Positions 11,933 through 23,308 of a stretch of DNA of 64,000 nt are shown here, one piece after another. The notes below the pieces were generated by a model. It was given only the letters and a program-made list of their open reading frames with translations. It made no database searches and was not told where the DNA came from. The DNA lies in NCBI GenBank assembly GCA_012931725.1, contig CM022953.1:61778881-61842880 (forward strand). The letters are read 5' to 3'. The translations under genes were made by a program, and so were the position numbers. Each line of letters begins with the position of its first letter. Position 1 is the stretch's first letter. This DNA is from Litsea cubeba (lineage: Eukaryota > Streptophyta > Magnoliopsida > Laurales > Lauraceae).

Positions 11933-12335
11933 ACGTCGGGTTGCCTTGGAGCTGCGATCACATTTTGGGTTTTTGTCACGGCGATTGTTGGCTTATTTTC
12001 TTTTGGGAAAAATTTGTAATTAATGATTAACTTTACTTTTGTATCAAATTTAAACTAACTTTGGGGCCTACAGTAAAATGTTTCTCTTTTGATGCTAGTC
12101 TCGTGCGTTCTCATTTTATACCCGTTTGAGAGACTTTTATGTTTGCTACAATGCTTCCGCGTAAGTCATTTGTATGAAAGTGATTCTTATACATCACTAT
12201 TGGATTGGATTCCGTGAATCCTTACTGCGGAAACCTGTGGGAAACTAGCGTGTGCGGGCGGAATTTTCCGGCCCGTCGCGCCGCGTCCCCGGATTAAGGC
12301 CTCGTTTAGCGGGACCTCGGTCCGGGGGCGTGACA

Positions 12336-12535
12336 TCCACTGTGGGAAAAAACCATGAGAGTACTAATTGCCGTTTTATTACGGGAGCATGCTTTAGATG
12401 TGGCTCCATGAACCACCAAATGAAGGATTGTCCAAGGCCGGATAGACATAATAGGCAGCATCAAGGAGCACAACGTCAGGCACCACCTCAGAATGCATTA
12501 GTAGTTCAGAATCAAGCAAGGCCACTACAGCAATA
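12336..12535 (+). pseudogene. gypsy gag, second part with CCHC zinc knuckle
   Basis: Gag resumes with the duplicated TCCAC. The frame across the solo LTR restores CIHCGKNHESTNC, followed by the second knuckle CFRCGSMNHQMKDC (C-x2-C-x4-H-x4-C). A Gln-rich linker ends in a TAG at 12534; the Gln/Asn-rich reading then continues in frame to the protease, so that stop is probably a later mutation. Confidence 0.85.
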
Positions 12536-14790
12536 GGCACCACCGCAGCGGCATAGGCCACAGCAGCAACAGCAGGCCCGTCAGCAAGGGCAGAACCAGA
12601 ATCAGAATCAGCGTCCTCAGAATCAGAACAGGAATGCACAACAAGGCAGGCAACAGCAAGGACAGAACAGGCCACAACAGAGGGCACAACTTTATGCTGT
12701 CAATAGAGCGGATGCAGAGGCTGAAGGCAATGTAGTGGAAGGTACACTTCTCGTCTGTGGTTTTGAGGCTAGGGTTTTGTTTGACCCTGGCTCTACTCAC
12801 TCATTCCTATCTCCAAAATTTGCTAAGTTGATTGATATGCATGCTAGAGAGTTGAATTTCATTTGACTGTGACTACCCCTTTAGGTAAGGAAGTTGTTTG
12901 TAGAACTTTTTACCCTAGTTGTCCAGTCATGATAGGAGAAGTAGTATTACCGGCAGATCTCATTTTATTAGAGATGCAGGATTTTGATGTCATCCTAGGA
13001 ATGGATTGGTTAGCAGGATACCATGCTACGATGGATTGTTTCTATAAAACCCTAACTTTTAAGTTAGAGGAGACCCAGGCAGGGGTGTTGTTCCAGGGAG
13101 AGAGGAGTAGTTCTGGTGCAGGGTTTATTTCAGCGTTGAAGGCTGATAGGCTTCTAAAAAGTGGTTCTGAGGGTTATTTGGCGTTTATCACGGAGGATAA
13201 ACGGTCCCAAGGGGTGGAGGAGATCCCAATTGTTTGTGAATTTCCGGATGTTTTCCCAGAGGAGATACCAGGATTGCCACCCATTAGAGAGATAGACTTC
13301 ACTATTGAGTTGTTACCGGGGACCGCTCCGATATCTATTGCACCTTACAGAATGGCTCCGAGAGAATTGGGAGAGTTGAAGATGAAATTGCAAGAACTTT
13401 TGGACAAAGGTTTTGTGAGACCTAGTGTGTCACCGTGGGGAGCACCAGTTTTTTTTCTGAAAAAGAAGGATGGTTCCATGAGAATGTGTATTGACTATAG
13501 AAGATTGAACCAAGTGACCATCAAAAACAAATATCCACTACCAAGGATAGATGAATTGTTTATCAGTTGCAAGGAGCTGCTTACTTTTCGAAGATTGATT
13601 TGAGGTCAGGCTACCATCAGTTGAGAGTTAGAGATTTAGATGTACCAAAAACAGCCTTTCGGACAAGATATGGACATTATGAGTTTCTAGTGATGCCATT
13701 TGGTTTGACTAATGCACCGGCAATTTTCATGGCGTTGATGAACAAAATATTTGCAGAGTATTTGGATCAGTTCACAGTAGTGTTTATTGATGATATTTTG
13801 GTCTATTCCAAGACCAAAGAAGAGCATGAGGAACATTTGAGGATAGCACTCCAGCTTTTGAGGGAGAATCAGTTGTTTGCGAAGCTTAGTAAGTGTGAAT
13901 TTTGGTTGGACCAAGTCACATTTTCATCTCCAAAAAAGGATTATCAGTGGACCCGTCCAAGATTGAGGCAGTTATGAATTGGGACAGACCGAAAAATGCA
14001 TCAGAGATCAGGAGTTTTCTTGGGTTGGCAGGGTATTATCGGAGGTTTGTGCAAGGATTTTCGTCGATTGCGTCACCTTTGACGAAGTTGACAAGGAAGA
14101 ATGCACCATATGTTTGGACGGACAAGTGTGAAGCTAGTTTCCAAGAGCTGAAGAAGAGATTGACTACAGCTCCAGTCCTTACTTTGCCATCTGGGAGCGG
14201 CGGTTTTACCATTTTTACCGATGCTTCCAATGTTGGACTTGGATGCGTGTTAATGCAAGATGGGAAGGTAGTTGCATATGGATCCCGGCAGTTGAAAGAT
14301 CATGAGATGAACTATGCAACACATGATCTCGAGTTGGCCGCAGTTGTTTTAGCCTTGAAGATGTAGAGACACTACCTCTATGGAGAGAAGTTTGAGGTTC
14401 ACTCCGACCACCATAGTTTACAGTACTTGTTTTCTCAGAAGGAGTTGAACATGAGGCAGAGGAGATGGATGGAATATATCAAGGACTACGATTTTCCAAT
14501 CAAGTATCACCCGGGGAAAGCGAATGTAGTTGCAGATGCCTTGAGTAGAAAGTCGGTGAGCATGGCAAGTCTTCGGGGGACTTACGTGGTACAGCAGTTA
14601 GAAGAGTTGGGAGTAGGTTTTCAACTACTAAGAGATGGTGTCATGTTGGCAAATATGTCAGTGTCAGAGCCTTCTTTCATTCAGAAGATCAAAGAGAATC
14701 AGTTGCAAGATCCAGAGTTGGCTAAGATTTTTGAGCATTTAGCAGGACCGTCCGGATTTTCGTGCTGTAGATGGAGTTTTGTACTACCGA
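12536..14790 (+). pseudogene. gypsy pol: protease, reverse transcriptase, RNase H
   Basis: After a Gln-rich stretch, the aspartic protease region reads LFDPGSTHSF near 12780 and VILGMDWLAGY near 12990. The RT follows with VRPSVSPWGAPV, DYRRLN near 13495, SKIDLRSGYHQ near 13590 and the catalytic FIDDILVYS near 13785. RNase H shows FTDASNVGLG near 14215, ATHDLELAA near 14320 and HPGKANVVADALSRK near 14510. Breaks at about 12863, 13600, 13930 and a TAG at 14366 make it non-functional as read. Confidence 0.92.
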
Positions 14791-16145
14791 GACCGCCTAT
14801 GTGTGCCTAACTTGGAGGACTTGAGGAATGATATCATGACTGAGGCTCACAATACCAAGTATTCCATACACCCGGGCAGTACGAAGATGTACCAGAATTT
14901 GAAGGGCAGATTTTGGTGGAATAACATGAAAAGAGAGATAGCAGCTTTCGTCTCTAGATGTTTGACATGTCAGTTGATCAAGGCGGAACACCAGAAGCCT
15001 CCAGGGTTACTACGGCCATTAGAGATTCCGGAATGGAAATGGGAGCACATTACCATGGATTTCATCTCGGGATTACCGAAGACTAGCAAGGGCAATGATG
15101 CTATTTGGGTCATAGTGGACCGTCTCACCAAGTCAGCTCATTTCCTACCGATGAAGACTGGAAAGAAGATGCACATGTTACCTATGGCACAGATGTTTGT
15201 CACCGAGATCGTCAGTCGTCATGGACAGCCAGTTTTCATCACATCGGATAGAGATAGCAGATTTATCTCGAGATTTTGGAAGACATTGCATGAGTCTATG
15301 AGTACAAAGTTACAATTTAGCACAGCCTATCACCCACAGACCGATGGTCAGTCAGAGAGGACAATTCAGACGCTTGAGGATATGCTCCGAGCTTGTGTGT
15401 TAGATTTCAAGACTCAGTGGGATGAAGCCTTACCATTGTGTGAGTTCGCTTACAACAATAATTTCCACTCGAGTATTGGTATGGCACCTTTTGAGGCTTT
15501 GTATGGCAGAAGGTGTAGGAAACCTGAATGTTGGGAAGAAGTTGGTACTCGCAGTTTCCATGGTCCAACTATTGTTAGTGAGACAAGTGACAAGGTCAAG
15601 TTGATCCAAGAACGTCTGAAAGTGGCTCAGAGTAGACAGAAGAGTTATGCAGACTCTCACAGAAGAGATTTAAAATTCAAAGAAGGAGATAAGGTTTTCT
15701 TGAAAGTGTCACCTACTCGTGGAACCTTGAGATTTGGACAGAAGGGCAAATTGTCTAGGAGGTACATTGGACCGTATGACATTGTGAGTAGGATTGGTGA
15801 TGTGGCTTACAAGTTAGCCTTACCACCTAAGCTCTCTGGTATACACAATGTTTTCCATGTATCTATGTTGAAGAAGTACGTTCCCGACAGACTACACATA
15901 CTCTGTTATGAACCGTTGGAAATCCGAGAAGATGCTACTTATGTTGAGAAGCCTAAGCAGATCATTGACACCAAGGAACAAGAATTGAGAACTCGGACTA
16001 TTCTGTGGGTCAAAGTGCTTTGGGAAAATCATGGACTAGAGGAAGCAACATGGGAATTACGGGATCAAGTTCAGAAGAAGTACCCACATCTCCTACCGGA
16101 GGTGAGTTTTAATTTCCATTTGGAGGACCAAATGTCCCAAGGGGT
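14779..16145 (+). pseudogene. gypsy integrase with C-terminal chromodomain-type tail
   Basis: Long uninterrupted frame. The HHCC zinc-binding part spans about 14850-14975 (CLTCQ). The DDE core has Asp in MDFISGLP near 15057, Asp in ITSDRDSRF near 15240 and Glu in GQSERTIQ near 15355. The GPY-type region (SRRYIGPYDI) lies near 15760 and the terminal WELRDQVQKKYP near 16050. The frame runs on into the 3' LTR, so the real stop is uncertain. Same family as the fragment at 61179-61938. Confidence 0.9.
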
Positions 16146-16150
16146 GGAGG
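16138..16150 (+). other. Polypurine tract of the gypsy element
   Basis: AAGGGGTGGAGGA stands directly before the 3' LTR start TGTAAGACCCC, the expected place for plus-strand priming. Confidence 0.75.
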
Positions 16151-16151
16151 A

Positions 16152-16876
16152 TGTAAGACCCCAACCCGAGAGACCTCGATTAGAGTTAATTAAGTGTGTT
16201 TTAGTTTTAAGTGTGTCTAGTGGTTTTTGGATTAGTTTGGGGATTAGAAAAGCTTTTATAATAGCTTTTGGGAATTTGGAGAGCCTTTTACTTGTGGGAC
16301 CCTTTGGGGGTTCTTGTTACGAATTGTGTGAGATTGGGGTTTACCGATGATTTCTAAAAATTCTGTTTTAACCCAATTTGGACTTATTTTGTAAATCCCT
16401 ACAACTTCCATGTTGACATCGTTCCCATTCGAGAGCCCTAAACCAGGTTTTTTCGCAGTTTGAGGGCAAAATGGTCTTTTCACCCAAAATCTGGACACCG
16501 TTTTCAATGTCACCAAAATGTGCAAAATATATACTTTTTAGAAACTAGAAATTTCGCCGATCAACTTTGTCTTCTTCGTCGAATTAGTTTGAAGCCCCGA
16601 ATGCCATGTTTTGAGCCCGAGAAGTCTTTTAAGTTGTGGGCCCCATTCCCACTTACTATATATAGAAAGTTTCTTCTTATTTTTTTTCCATTTCTGGCAA
16701 AAACCCTAAAAGGAGAAGAGATTTCCAGCCCTAGGGTTTTCCCTTGCCTTTTTCTTGCTTCTTCATCTTCAATCCTTCACCAAGTTAGTGCTAACGGAGA
16801 AATAGAGGTTACAATCTTCTTCCTCGTCTCAAGGGCTTCATTTTGACACCATTTTTGAAGAAAACCGCCTACTCCA
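16152..16876 (+). mobile_element. 3' LTR of the gypsy element, truncated
   Basis: Repeats 4831-5556 with scattered substitutions, then stops at 16876, where an inverted LTR of another family begins. The missing ~2.3 kb and the far copia flank are not in the window. Confidence 0.9.
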
Positions 16877-19167
16877 TGATGGACCTTTCTCCTGCTCGGT
16901 TCTACCGAGGTCGGCGGACGTGGGAGTCCATCGGGTCCGACCCTTTCGTAACCGGGGGGCAAGGGCGTGCATCAACATTTCTTTTTTTTGTGGGTGTGCC
17001 AGATTTTCTATTTTACTTGGAATTGCAAGTGGTGATCCGGGGATCAACCTTCGCAAGTAAAAAGGAAATCAACTTCTTTCAAGTTTTCCATTGCACATAT
17101 ATTTAAGAAAAGAGACATTTTCTTGATTTGCCGTGAAAGGCGATTTTTTTGGCATTTATAGCCGATTTTGGCGTTTATAGCCGATTTTTTGGCGTTTATA
17201 GCCGATTTACAATCCTTATCAATAATGAAAGACAAGAATTGTGATTTTTGTCTCTTTTAAAAAAATACAAACTACAATGAAAAGCAAGAAAAGGAGGATC
17301 TAACTTCTCATGAGATTGTGGGGGACTCGTTTAGATTGACGGTCGCAAGCCATATGTGGGCTTCGCCATCATCCATGCAGATGAGAACAGAGGATGCTAT
17401 CGATTCGCTTGGCTTGGCTATAACCTCGGGTTTTTAGAGGACAAAGACCAAAGGAAGGTCATATGTCCAATAAAAAGCCGAGTAGACGGGCTGAAAAGCC
17501 ATATCTAAGCCATTGGAGGCAGGAGGAGAAGGCAAGGACCTTGGGGGGGGGTACCCCACAAGGGACTTTTGTCACCTTGTTGCGGTGGCCGGTGTAGAAT
17601 TTCCGCAGAGTTTTCTCTCTTTTCCCTTTCTCTGGATTTCTGTCTACTGTCTGTGCTTTTTTTTTTTCTGATGTTTCTGATGTTTTTTTCTTCTTAGAGA
17701 GCCCTCCTATTTATAGGTTTTTAGGTAGCCTTTTAGGTGGGTTTATGGGCTTTTATTGTCATTAAGCCGCATAATGGGAGGAGTTACAAAATTGAATTGT
17801 TTATTTTGTAACTCCTTTTTCTTGGCTTCTGATTGGCCGGAGGAGATTGAGGGCTTTTAATCGCCTTTAATCGCCATGATGGGAGGAGTTTCATGGGTTA
17901 AATGCCATGAATCTCTTGACTTGTAACTCCCGAATGCTTGCTTCTGATTGGGCCGTCCAAAGAAATGGATTAATGACTGTAATAAAGCTAGTCAATTAAT
18001 CGCATTAAGTGGTCGCCGAGCAGCTGAAGAGTCGCGGGCCGTGCCACGTCTTTTGGAATTCTTCTGTTGGTGATCATCGATGGATCTTCATGTAGATCAA
18101 CATCAGATGATCATGTAATTTCAGGTGTTTGTTGCCAACAGCGGGTCGGTGCCATCTGTCCTGTCGATTTCTCGACGGTCGGGTGGAAAGCACACTTTTT
18201 TTGGTTGATCGGGTGGCGATCAATACTGTCTTCGATACTCTTGATGATTTACCCGTGTTTTGGACGGATGTCAGAGGACTTGGTGTCTCAAAAGCATGAA
18301 TTTTGGAAAGTACCAGAGGCTGGGCTCCTCGAATCGCGAAAAAACGGCGAAAATCGGGGTTTCCGGGGCTTTCCCGGCGACCCCGGGGTCTAAGGTCGCC
18401 GGCGACCCTGGCCCAGGGTCGCAGGGGTCTGCGACCCTGGGGGGGTTTTCCCCCTTTCGTGTCCCGTTTTGCGTCCGTTTTTGCTGTTTTTTTTATTCTT
18501 TTTTCTTCTGTACTTTTCCTTGACATTTTGACCATTTATTGGCCTGATTTCTTTGTAGGAAACCTGATGAGAATCCTTGCATTTATTTTGCAAAGTTTCC
18601 AATTTCCTGAGAAAGCCGAAGACTTTGTCGCGCAGAGCTGCCGATTTTCCGTCAGAAGCTGAAACTGGGGCCAAACGATGTCGGAATGACCTGAAATTTG
18701 GTGTGAAGCCTCCTGAGCAATAAATAAGACCAACCATAGGCTTTTGTTTGATTTTTGAAGCCGTTTGGGTCCTATCACCTGTAGACTTGCTTTTGTCGCG
18801 ATGAAGATGTCGCGGTTTGATGTGCGGTCAACCGATGTCCGATTGACTTGAAATTTGACAGGGAACCTATTGGAGTCATTTTAAGATGATCCATAGGCTC
18901 TGTCTTGGAAACCATGGTCCCGGAGAGCTTTTATCGCCGAGAGCTCCTTTTCGGCTGTCGGAGAAGCGAAATTAGGCCAAATGATTTTGAAATGGCCCGA
19001 AACTTGTTGTGTACTCCTCTTTTGGCTGTCTGGAAGAATCTTGCAGTTTTTGTTTGATTCTGACCAGATTTGATTTTTGGAAGCAGCATTGCCTATTTAT
19101 GGCAGGTTGCGACTTCATATAGCTCTTTGGATCTTGAAGAGGCAAAGTGACATTTTTGGTGTCAACA
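16877..19167 (-). mobile_element. LTR, about 2.3 kb (right member of the inverted pair)
   Basis: Reverse complement of the LTR family at 834-3423. On the minus strand it runs TGTTGACACC (19167) to TCCATCA (16877), with a TATA box (CTATAAATAGG) near 17712. It inserted into the gypsy 3' LTR, while the left copy inserted into copia, so the flanks differ. It lacks the ~300-bp extra segment of the left copy. Frames such as 18074-18535 are GC-rich LTR sequence, not genes. Confidence 0.78.
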
Positions 19168-20160
19168 AATGCCCCCTCGAGGTACAGCGGCGAGTTGCTT
19201 AACTTTGTAGTCGATGTGCCTCGAAGAGATTTTTGAAGGAGAGCCTGTGACTTGACCAGAGTCTTTGAGCAGTCTTTCTTTTGGTATTGTAGCCTTTTGA
19301 GCTTCCAGTGGAATTTTATGGTAGTGAAAGGGATCACGTACCATCTCGAGGCAAAGTTTTGAAGATGACATCAGGGATGTGGATTTGGGTTTTGACCTTG
19401 TGACCTAACAGGCTATATGTGGCAGGTTAGGGGGTCGGGTTTGGTTTTGATCGTGTGACCCAACAAGCTGTATGTGGAATGTTAGGGGATCAATTTTGGT
19501 TTTGATCTTGTGACCTAACAGGCTGTATGTGGCAAGTTAGGGATCAGGTTGTGGTTTTTGGTTTTGGTCTTGTGACCTAACAGGCTGTATGTGGCAAGTT
19601 AGGGGACCAGGATTTGGTTTGATGGAATGTCAATTTCAAGAATTTGGCTCAATTTGGTAGATGAGGCTGGATGGTTTGATTTTTTGGAAGCTCATGGGGC
19701 TTGGAATTTTCTTTTGTATGGTCCAATCAACTCAAAAGAGGCATGGAACCATTTTTGTATGCTCTTGGTAAGAGGGATTTCTCTTTGACTAAAAGCCCAA
19801 AATTTTTTTTTTTTTTTTTTTTGGTGCCTAGGTGGTCAAACCTGGCTCATATGGGCTAACCCATGGACCTTAAGCTTTTGAAATGGCTTAGATCTCATAT
19901 GGTGTCATTTTTGTAAAGAATATCCAAAATATCTCAGTTGGATAGAGAATATCCAAGAAGATCTTTACTTGGAGAGAATCTCTCATGATCCCTTATTTGG
20001 GATAGAATATCTCAAGATATCTTTCTTTTGGGAAGAAATCCGTCATAGATTATATCTTTTAGGAGAAAAATCTCTCATTGATTTCTTTTTGGGAGAGAAT
20101 CCCTCAAGATATCTTTCTTCTGGGAAAGAATCTTTCTAATTTCTTCTTTTGGTAAGGTTA
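19168..20160 (-). mobile_element. 3' internal region of the inverted long-LTR element
   Basis: On the minus strand the polypurine tract CCTCGAGGGGGCATT ends at the LTR start. Upstream lies the ~60-bp tandem array (about 19395-19610 in + coordinates). The rest mirrors 1-833 and extends past it with repeated GAGAATCTCTCAAGATATC-like units to about 20140. Confidence 0.6.
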
Positions 20161-20369
20161 CTAATTAGTAACACTTACCTCTTTCTTCTTTCCTTCTTTG
20201 GTTTGCTCTCCTCTATAAAAAAGCAAGGAGAATGTTGGATCTCTTGCTCTTATTACTTTCTTTTGCAATAATCTCAAGAGGGCTTCAAGACCAAGAAGCT
20301 TTTCTTCTTCAAGATCTTCGAGACTTTTCTTCTTCTCCATCAATGGCTTCAAGTAAGTTCTTTTTTTTT
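20161..20369. other. Short unassigned segment before the gap
   Basis: Contains a TATA-like CTATAAAAAAGC near 20213 on + and T/C-rich sequence ending in a T run at the gap. It could be more LTR sequence; I see no gene. Confidence 0.3.
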
Positions 20370-20469
20370 NNNNNNNNNNNNNNNNNNNNNNNNNNNNNNN
20401 NNNNNNNNNNNNNNNNNNNNNNNNNNNNNNNNNNNNNNNNNNNNNNNNNNNNNNNNNNNNNNNNNNNNN
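20370..20469. other. Assembly gap (about 100 N)
   Basis: A run of N of a round length normally used for gaps of unknown size. The remaining parts of the nested elements to the left may be missing here. Confidence 0.95.
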
Positions 20470-20498
20470 AACTGATTTCTTCATGAAACAACCATGAC

Positions 20499-20504
20499 TT
20501 TATT
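20499..20504 (-). terminator. Candidate polyadenylation signal AATAAA
   Basis: AATAAA on the minus strand about 45 bases after the peroxidase stop codon, a plausible distance for a plant poly(A) signal. Confidence 0.5.
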
Positions 20505-20548
20505 CCAAAGTAATTAAAGGAAGGTACAAGAATGACAAAGAAATCTTC

Positions 20549-20950
20549 TCAATGATTAACAAAATTGCAATTTGTTCTGATCTCCCCCTCATCACTGCCT
20601 GTGAGAATCTGGGTTTTCCCCAGATTCACCATAGACACTGCAAATTGCTGATAGAAGAGCCAGGGTTGTGTAGCCAGTGCAGTGACAATAGGCGCAGTCC
20701 TCGAATCAGAGTAGAGTAATTGGTCCGTGGATAATAATCCCATTTTTTTTGAAGGTCGTATAGTATGCAGAATCAAAGGTTTTTGGGGTAGTTCCATCAA
20801 GGTCAACATATTCAGAAGCCCATCTGCATTTTCTCTTTAAGAAGTTGAAATATCCTGCATGGATGGTTGGGTCTGGCTTTCCTGTTCCCTTGTAGTTATA
20901 GAGCCTTTCTTGAATCGAACTGCATGTACTTCGTCCAATGGTATGTGCTC
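20549..20950 (-). pseudogene. Peroxidase exon 4 (proximal His, C-terminus), frameshifted
   Basis: Acceptor GGTTTCAG/GAGCACATACC. It encodes GAHTIGRSTCSSIQERLYNY, then CRWASEYVDLDGTTPKTFDS. After an A8 run the reading must change frame to continue with MGLLSTDQLLYSDSRT and IRTNCNFVNH-stop. Length 402 nt where 401 would keep the family phase. Confidence 0.9.
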
Positions 20951-22139
20951 CTGAAACCAGGTTATTGATTAAATTAAGATACGCTGAGAATGGCTCGCAA
21001 AGGGTTATATGAATTTAAAGCATTTGGTTTAGAAAAGAGAACCATAGAGTAGTAATTTTACTTCAATATTGAAACAAACTTCACTTGGAAGTCGGAAGTA
21101 AATCCACTTTTACCTGCTTTTGCGTATGGATTGAGCCAATGGTTCATATCACTTGGAATGAAGTGAAATTTGGTCTAGTGTATATCGAAGAAGATGGCCT
21201 TTTATTTGAACGGCTTGGATCAAGTAAATATGAGGCACACTTGGGTCAAACTAATTTGTTCACATGGAAAGTCCAATGGGGGCATTAGCATTCAATCATT
21301 TCTCAGTAGAAACATGTAAAACACTTGAGATCATTGTTTGATTGATCACAAGTAAAACACGGAAACAATGATTAACTCAAATGAAATCATTTTCTTCCTT
21401 TTTCATGTCACTTTGGTTTGAGTGAAATTTGGACAGAGTGCCATTTCATATTTGATGTGGTTTTTTTTTTCTTTATCTTTATCTTGTTTTTTGGGGCGGG
21501 GGCCTTTCTTAACTATGATCCATCAACCTCTCTCATAATCATTAGCCAATCCTCGACTCCAGGGAAATGACGTCACCCAAGTTTGAAACTCGTCCAACTA
21601 TTGCTCTCCATTGATTGATAATATTAAATAATCAAATTCTGGGGCCTTAACACATCATTAAGAGGATTGAATCTTGGTAAAACTTGACTCGCCCCCAATT
21701 TTCAAGGTCCCTCCCCATCCCACACATCCATCAATTGACACCAAGCCAAATAGGTTCCACAGACACTGCGGAGTAAGAACAAATGCAATTTCTCAAGTAT
21801 CCTTTTGAGGATATGTTTTTAGTTACACCAAGTATCCTATGAAGATATGTTTAGTTACACCAACGACAATCTGAATCCTCTGCAGCTTCAGCATTAGGGA
21901 TCTCTCTCTCTCTACGTGCCAATTGCTCTGGTGGCAAGCTTTTTTCTTCCATTACCAACAGAATCGAACCTTGTCTGCTCAATAACAGGCAAATGCCTCA
22001 GACACTAATCCAGCAGTGGGTTGGAAGCTGTCCTACCAAATACCAGAGGGTTCAAAGGATTACCCATCCAAAAAACTCAGAAAACTAATATTTAATTTAA
22101 TTCAAACTTAAATATATTAATATATTTTCACCAGCTTTA

Positions 22140-22262
22140 TAATACTATATTCCTAGGTATTATTCTCATCTAAAACAACCTTATGAAAAAGGGATGCTTT
22201 ATACTATATTCCTAGGTATTATTTATTATTCTCATCTAAAATAACCTTACGAAAAAGGGATA
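22140..22262. repeat. Tandem duplication, ~60-bp unit
   Basis: ATACTATATTCCTAGGTATT-...-GAAAAAGGGAT occurs twice in a row (about 22140-22197 and 22198-22262) with small differences. Confidence 0.75.
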
Positions 22263-22909
22263 AACAAACTGATTTAGACAGATTTATGTAGCTAACTCCG
22301 GATCCCATTATTTCAGGAATGCAATATATGCTGTAACACGGCCTACACATCTAACAATGACACCACCACCTGTAAAATCCAAACCACTCAAAATAGAAGT
22401 CCCCTGTTATAATCTCAAATTACACTTTAAAAGGAGCTGGTTCATGCAATCCAAATTATTCTTAACTAAAAAAATAAAAGAAAATTCTAAGAGACCGTTT
22501 GTTTTTGCACGATATTGAATTCCTCGCTAAGAAATGTATTCCAAAGAAACAAAGATGAAGATGAATACCCAGCCATCACCCCAGGAAATTAAATTCTAGA
22601 AAATGAAGTCCATTTAATCTGCACTGTGTTTTTTTTTTTTCTTTTACCAGTTCCACATATATCCTTCACCCTCTTCTCTTTTAATAATTCTTTGTTAGAA
22701 ACCATTTCAGCATGAGTTTCTAGGAATTCTTCCATTCAAGAAAAAAAGGGGAAAGTGTGTTTTAGATTTTTTTTTCCAAGGAAAAGGGGATAAAATGTAC
22801 TATTGCAACTTTAGACGGTCGTAATGGTGATAAATAAGGTATGTTTCAATATCTTTGTGCAATCCACCGGTAGCTCTGTTGCGAGGAACCTCCCCTCCAC
22901 ATAAACAAC

Positions 22910-23140
22910 TAGGGATTGAATTCGAGTTGTATTTGAGTGCTATACATCACATGGTAAACAAACATGGAGAAAGAGGAAGAAATTTTTATTAACATAATCT
23001 CAAGTTTATGGAGAGAATGAACAGTAGGGATTGAATTCGAGTTGTGTTTGTGAGTGCTAAACATCACATGGTAAACAAACATGGAGAAAGAGGAAGAAAT
23101 ATTTGTTAACATAACCTCAAGTTTATGGAGAGAATGAACA
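22910..23140. repeat. Tandem duplication, ~115-bp unit, abutting a splice donor
   Basis: TAGGGATTGAATTCGAGTTG-...-GAGAGAATGAACAG occurs at 22910-23024 and again at 23025-23140. On the minus strand the second unit begins just inside the donor of peroxidase exon 3 (exon end 23145). Confidence 0.85.
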
Positions 23141-23144
23141 GTAC

Positions 23145-23308
23145 CTGAAAGGAATAACCAGATCAAGTAGGCCCAAGCCTCTGGATTGGAAAAACTCAAT
23201 GAGAGAAGTCACGTTTTCATGGCCCATGGGTACCATCTCGGCCTCTTTCGCAACAGATACAAGTCCATCTTTCCTCCCAAATGGGACGTGCCAAAAGGGA
23301 CCTCCAAT
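23145..23308 (-). pseudogene. Peroxidase exon 3, one base too long
   Basis: Acceptor ATACAG/ATTGG, donor TTTCAG/GTACTG. It encodes GGPFWHVPFGRKDG, VSVAKEAEMVP, ENVTSLIEFFQSRGLG and LLDLV. The family then has VLSG at the junction; here one extra base gives IPFR instead, out of frame with exon 4. Confidence 0.9.

Larger units (their letters stand above)
9041..12335 (+). mobile_element. Solo LTR, 3.3 kb, of a related gypsy family
   Basis: Starts TGTCAGACCCCG and ends GGGCGTGACA, with the perfect 5-bp duplication TCCAC on both sides and no internal domain, so it is a solo LTR left by LTR-LTR recombination. It resembles the LTR at 4831 in the U3 stretch near 9430 (ACTTTTTGGAAA.TAGAAATTTC) and in general layout, but it is a different family. 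The LTR starting at 61939 has the same first 21 bases. A GC-type donor-like site (GAGGCAAGT) lies near 10001, a palindrome array at 10445-10605, and an acidic frame at 11846-11932. Confidence 0.92.
4831..16876 (+). mobile_element. Ty3/gypsy chromovirus (Tekay/Del-like), interrupted
   Basis: The order is 5' LTR (4831-7892), initiator-Met tRNA binding site (7897-7908), gag (8045-9040 and 12341 on), protease, reverse transcriptase, RNase H, integrase to about 16130, polypurine tract (about 16138-16150), and the start of the 3' LTR (16152-16876). It is inserted in the copia at 4830. A foreign solo LTR splits gag, and an inverted LTR cuts the 3' LTR. Long LTRs, the gag-pol order and the WELRDQV-type C-terminus fit the Tekay/Del clade (inference). 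The paired LTR starts differ by roughly 3% in the first 130 bases by eye. Frame breaks in gag and pol make it non-autonomous. Confidence 0.88.
20951..23144 (-). other. Peroxidase intron 3
   Basis: No gene seen. It holds two tandem duplications (22140-22262 and 22910-23140) and simple T-rich stretches. Confidence 0.7.

Noticed and set aside
12394..12800. Minus-strand frames opposite the gag-protease linker
   Set aside because: Mirror of the CAG/CAA-rich coding strand.
18074..18535. 153-residue frame on the minus strand
   Set aside because: GC-rich stretch of a non-coding LTR; the left LTR copy does not keep the frame.
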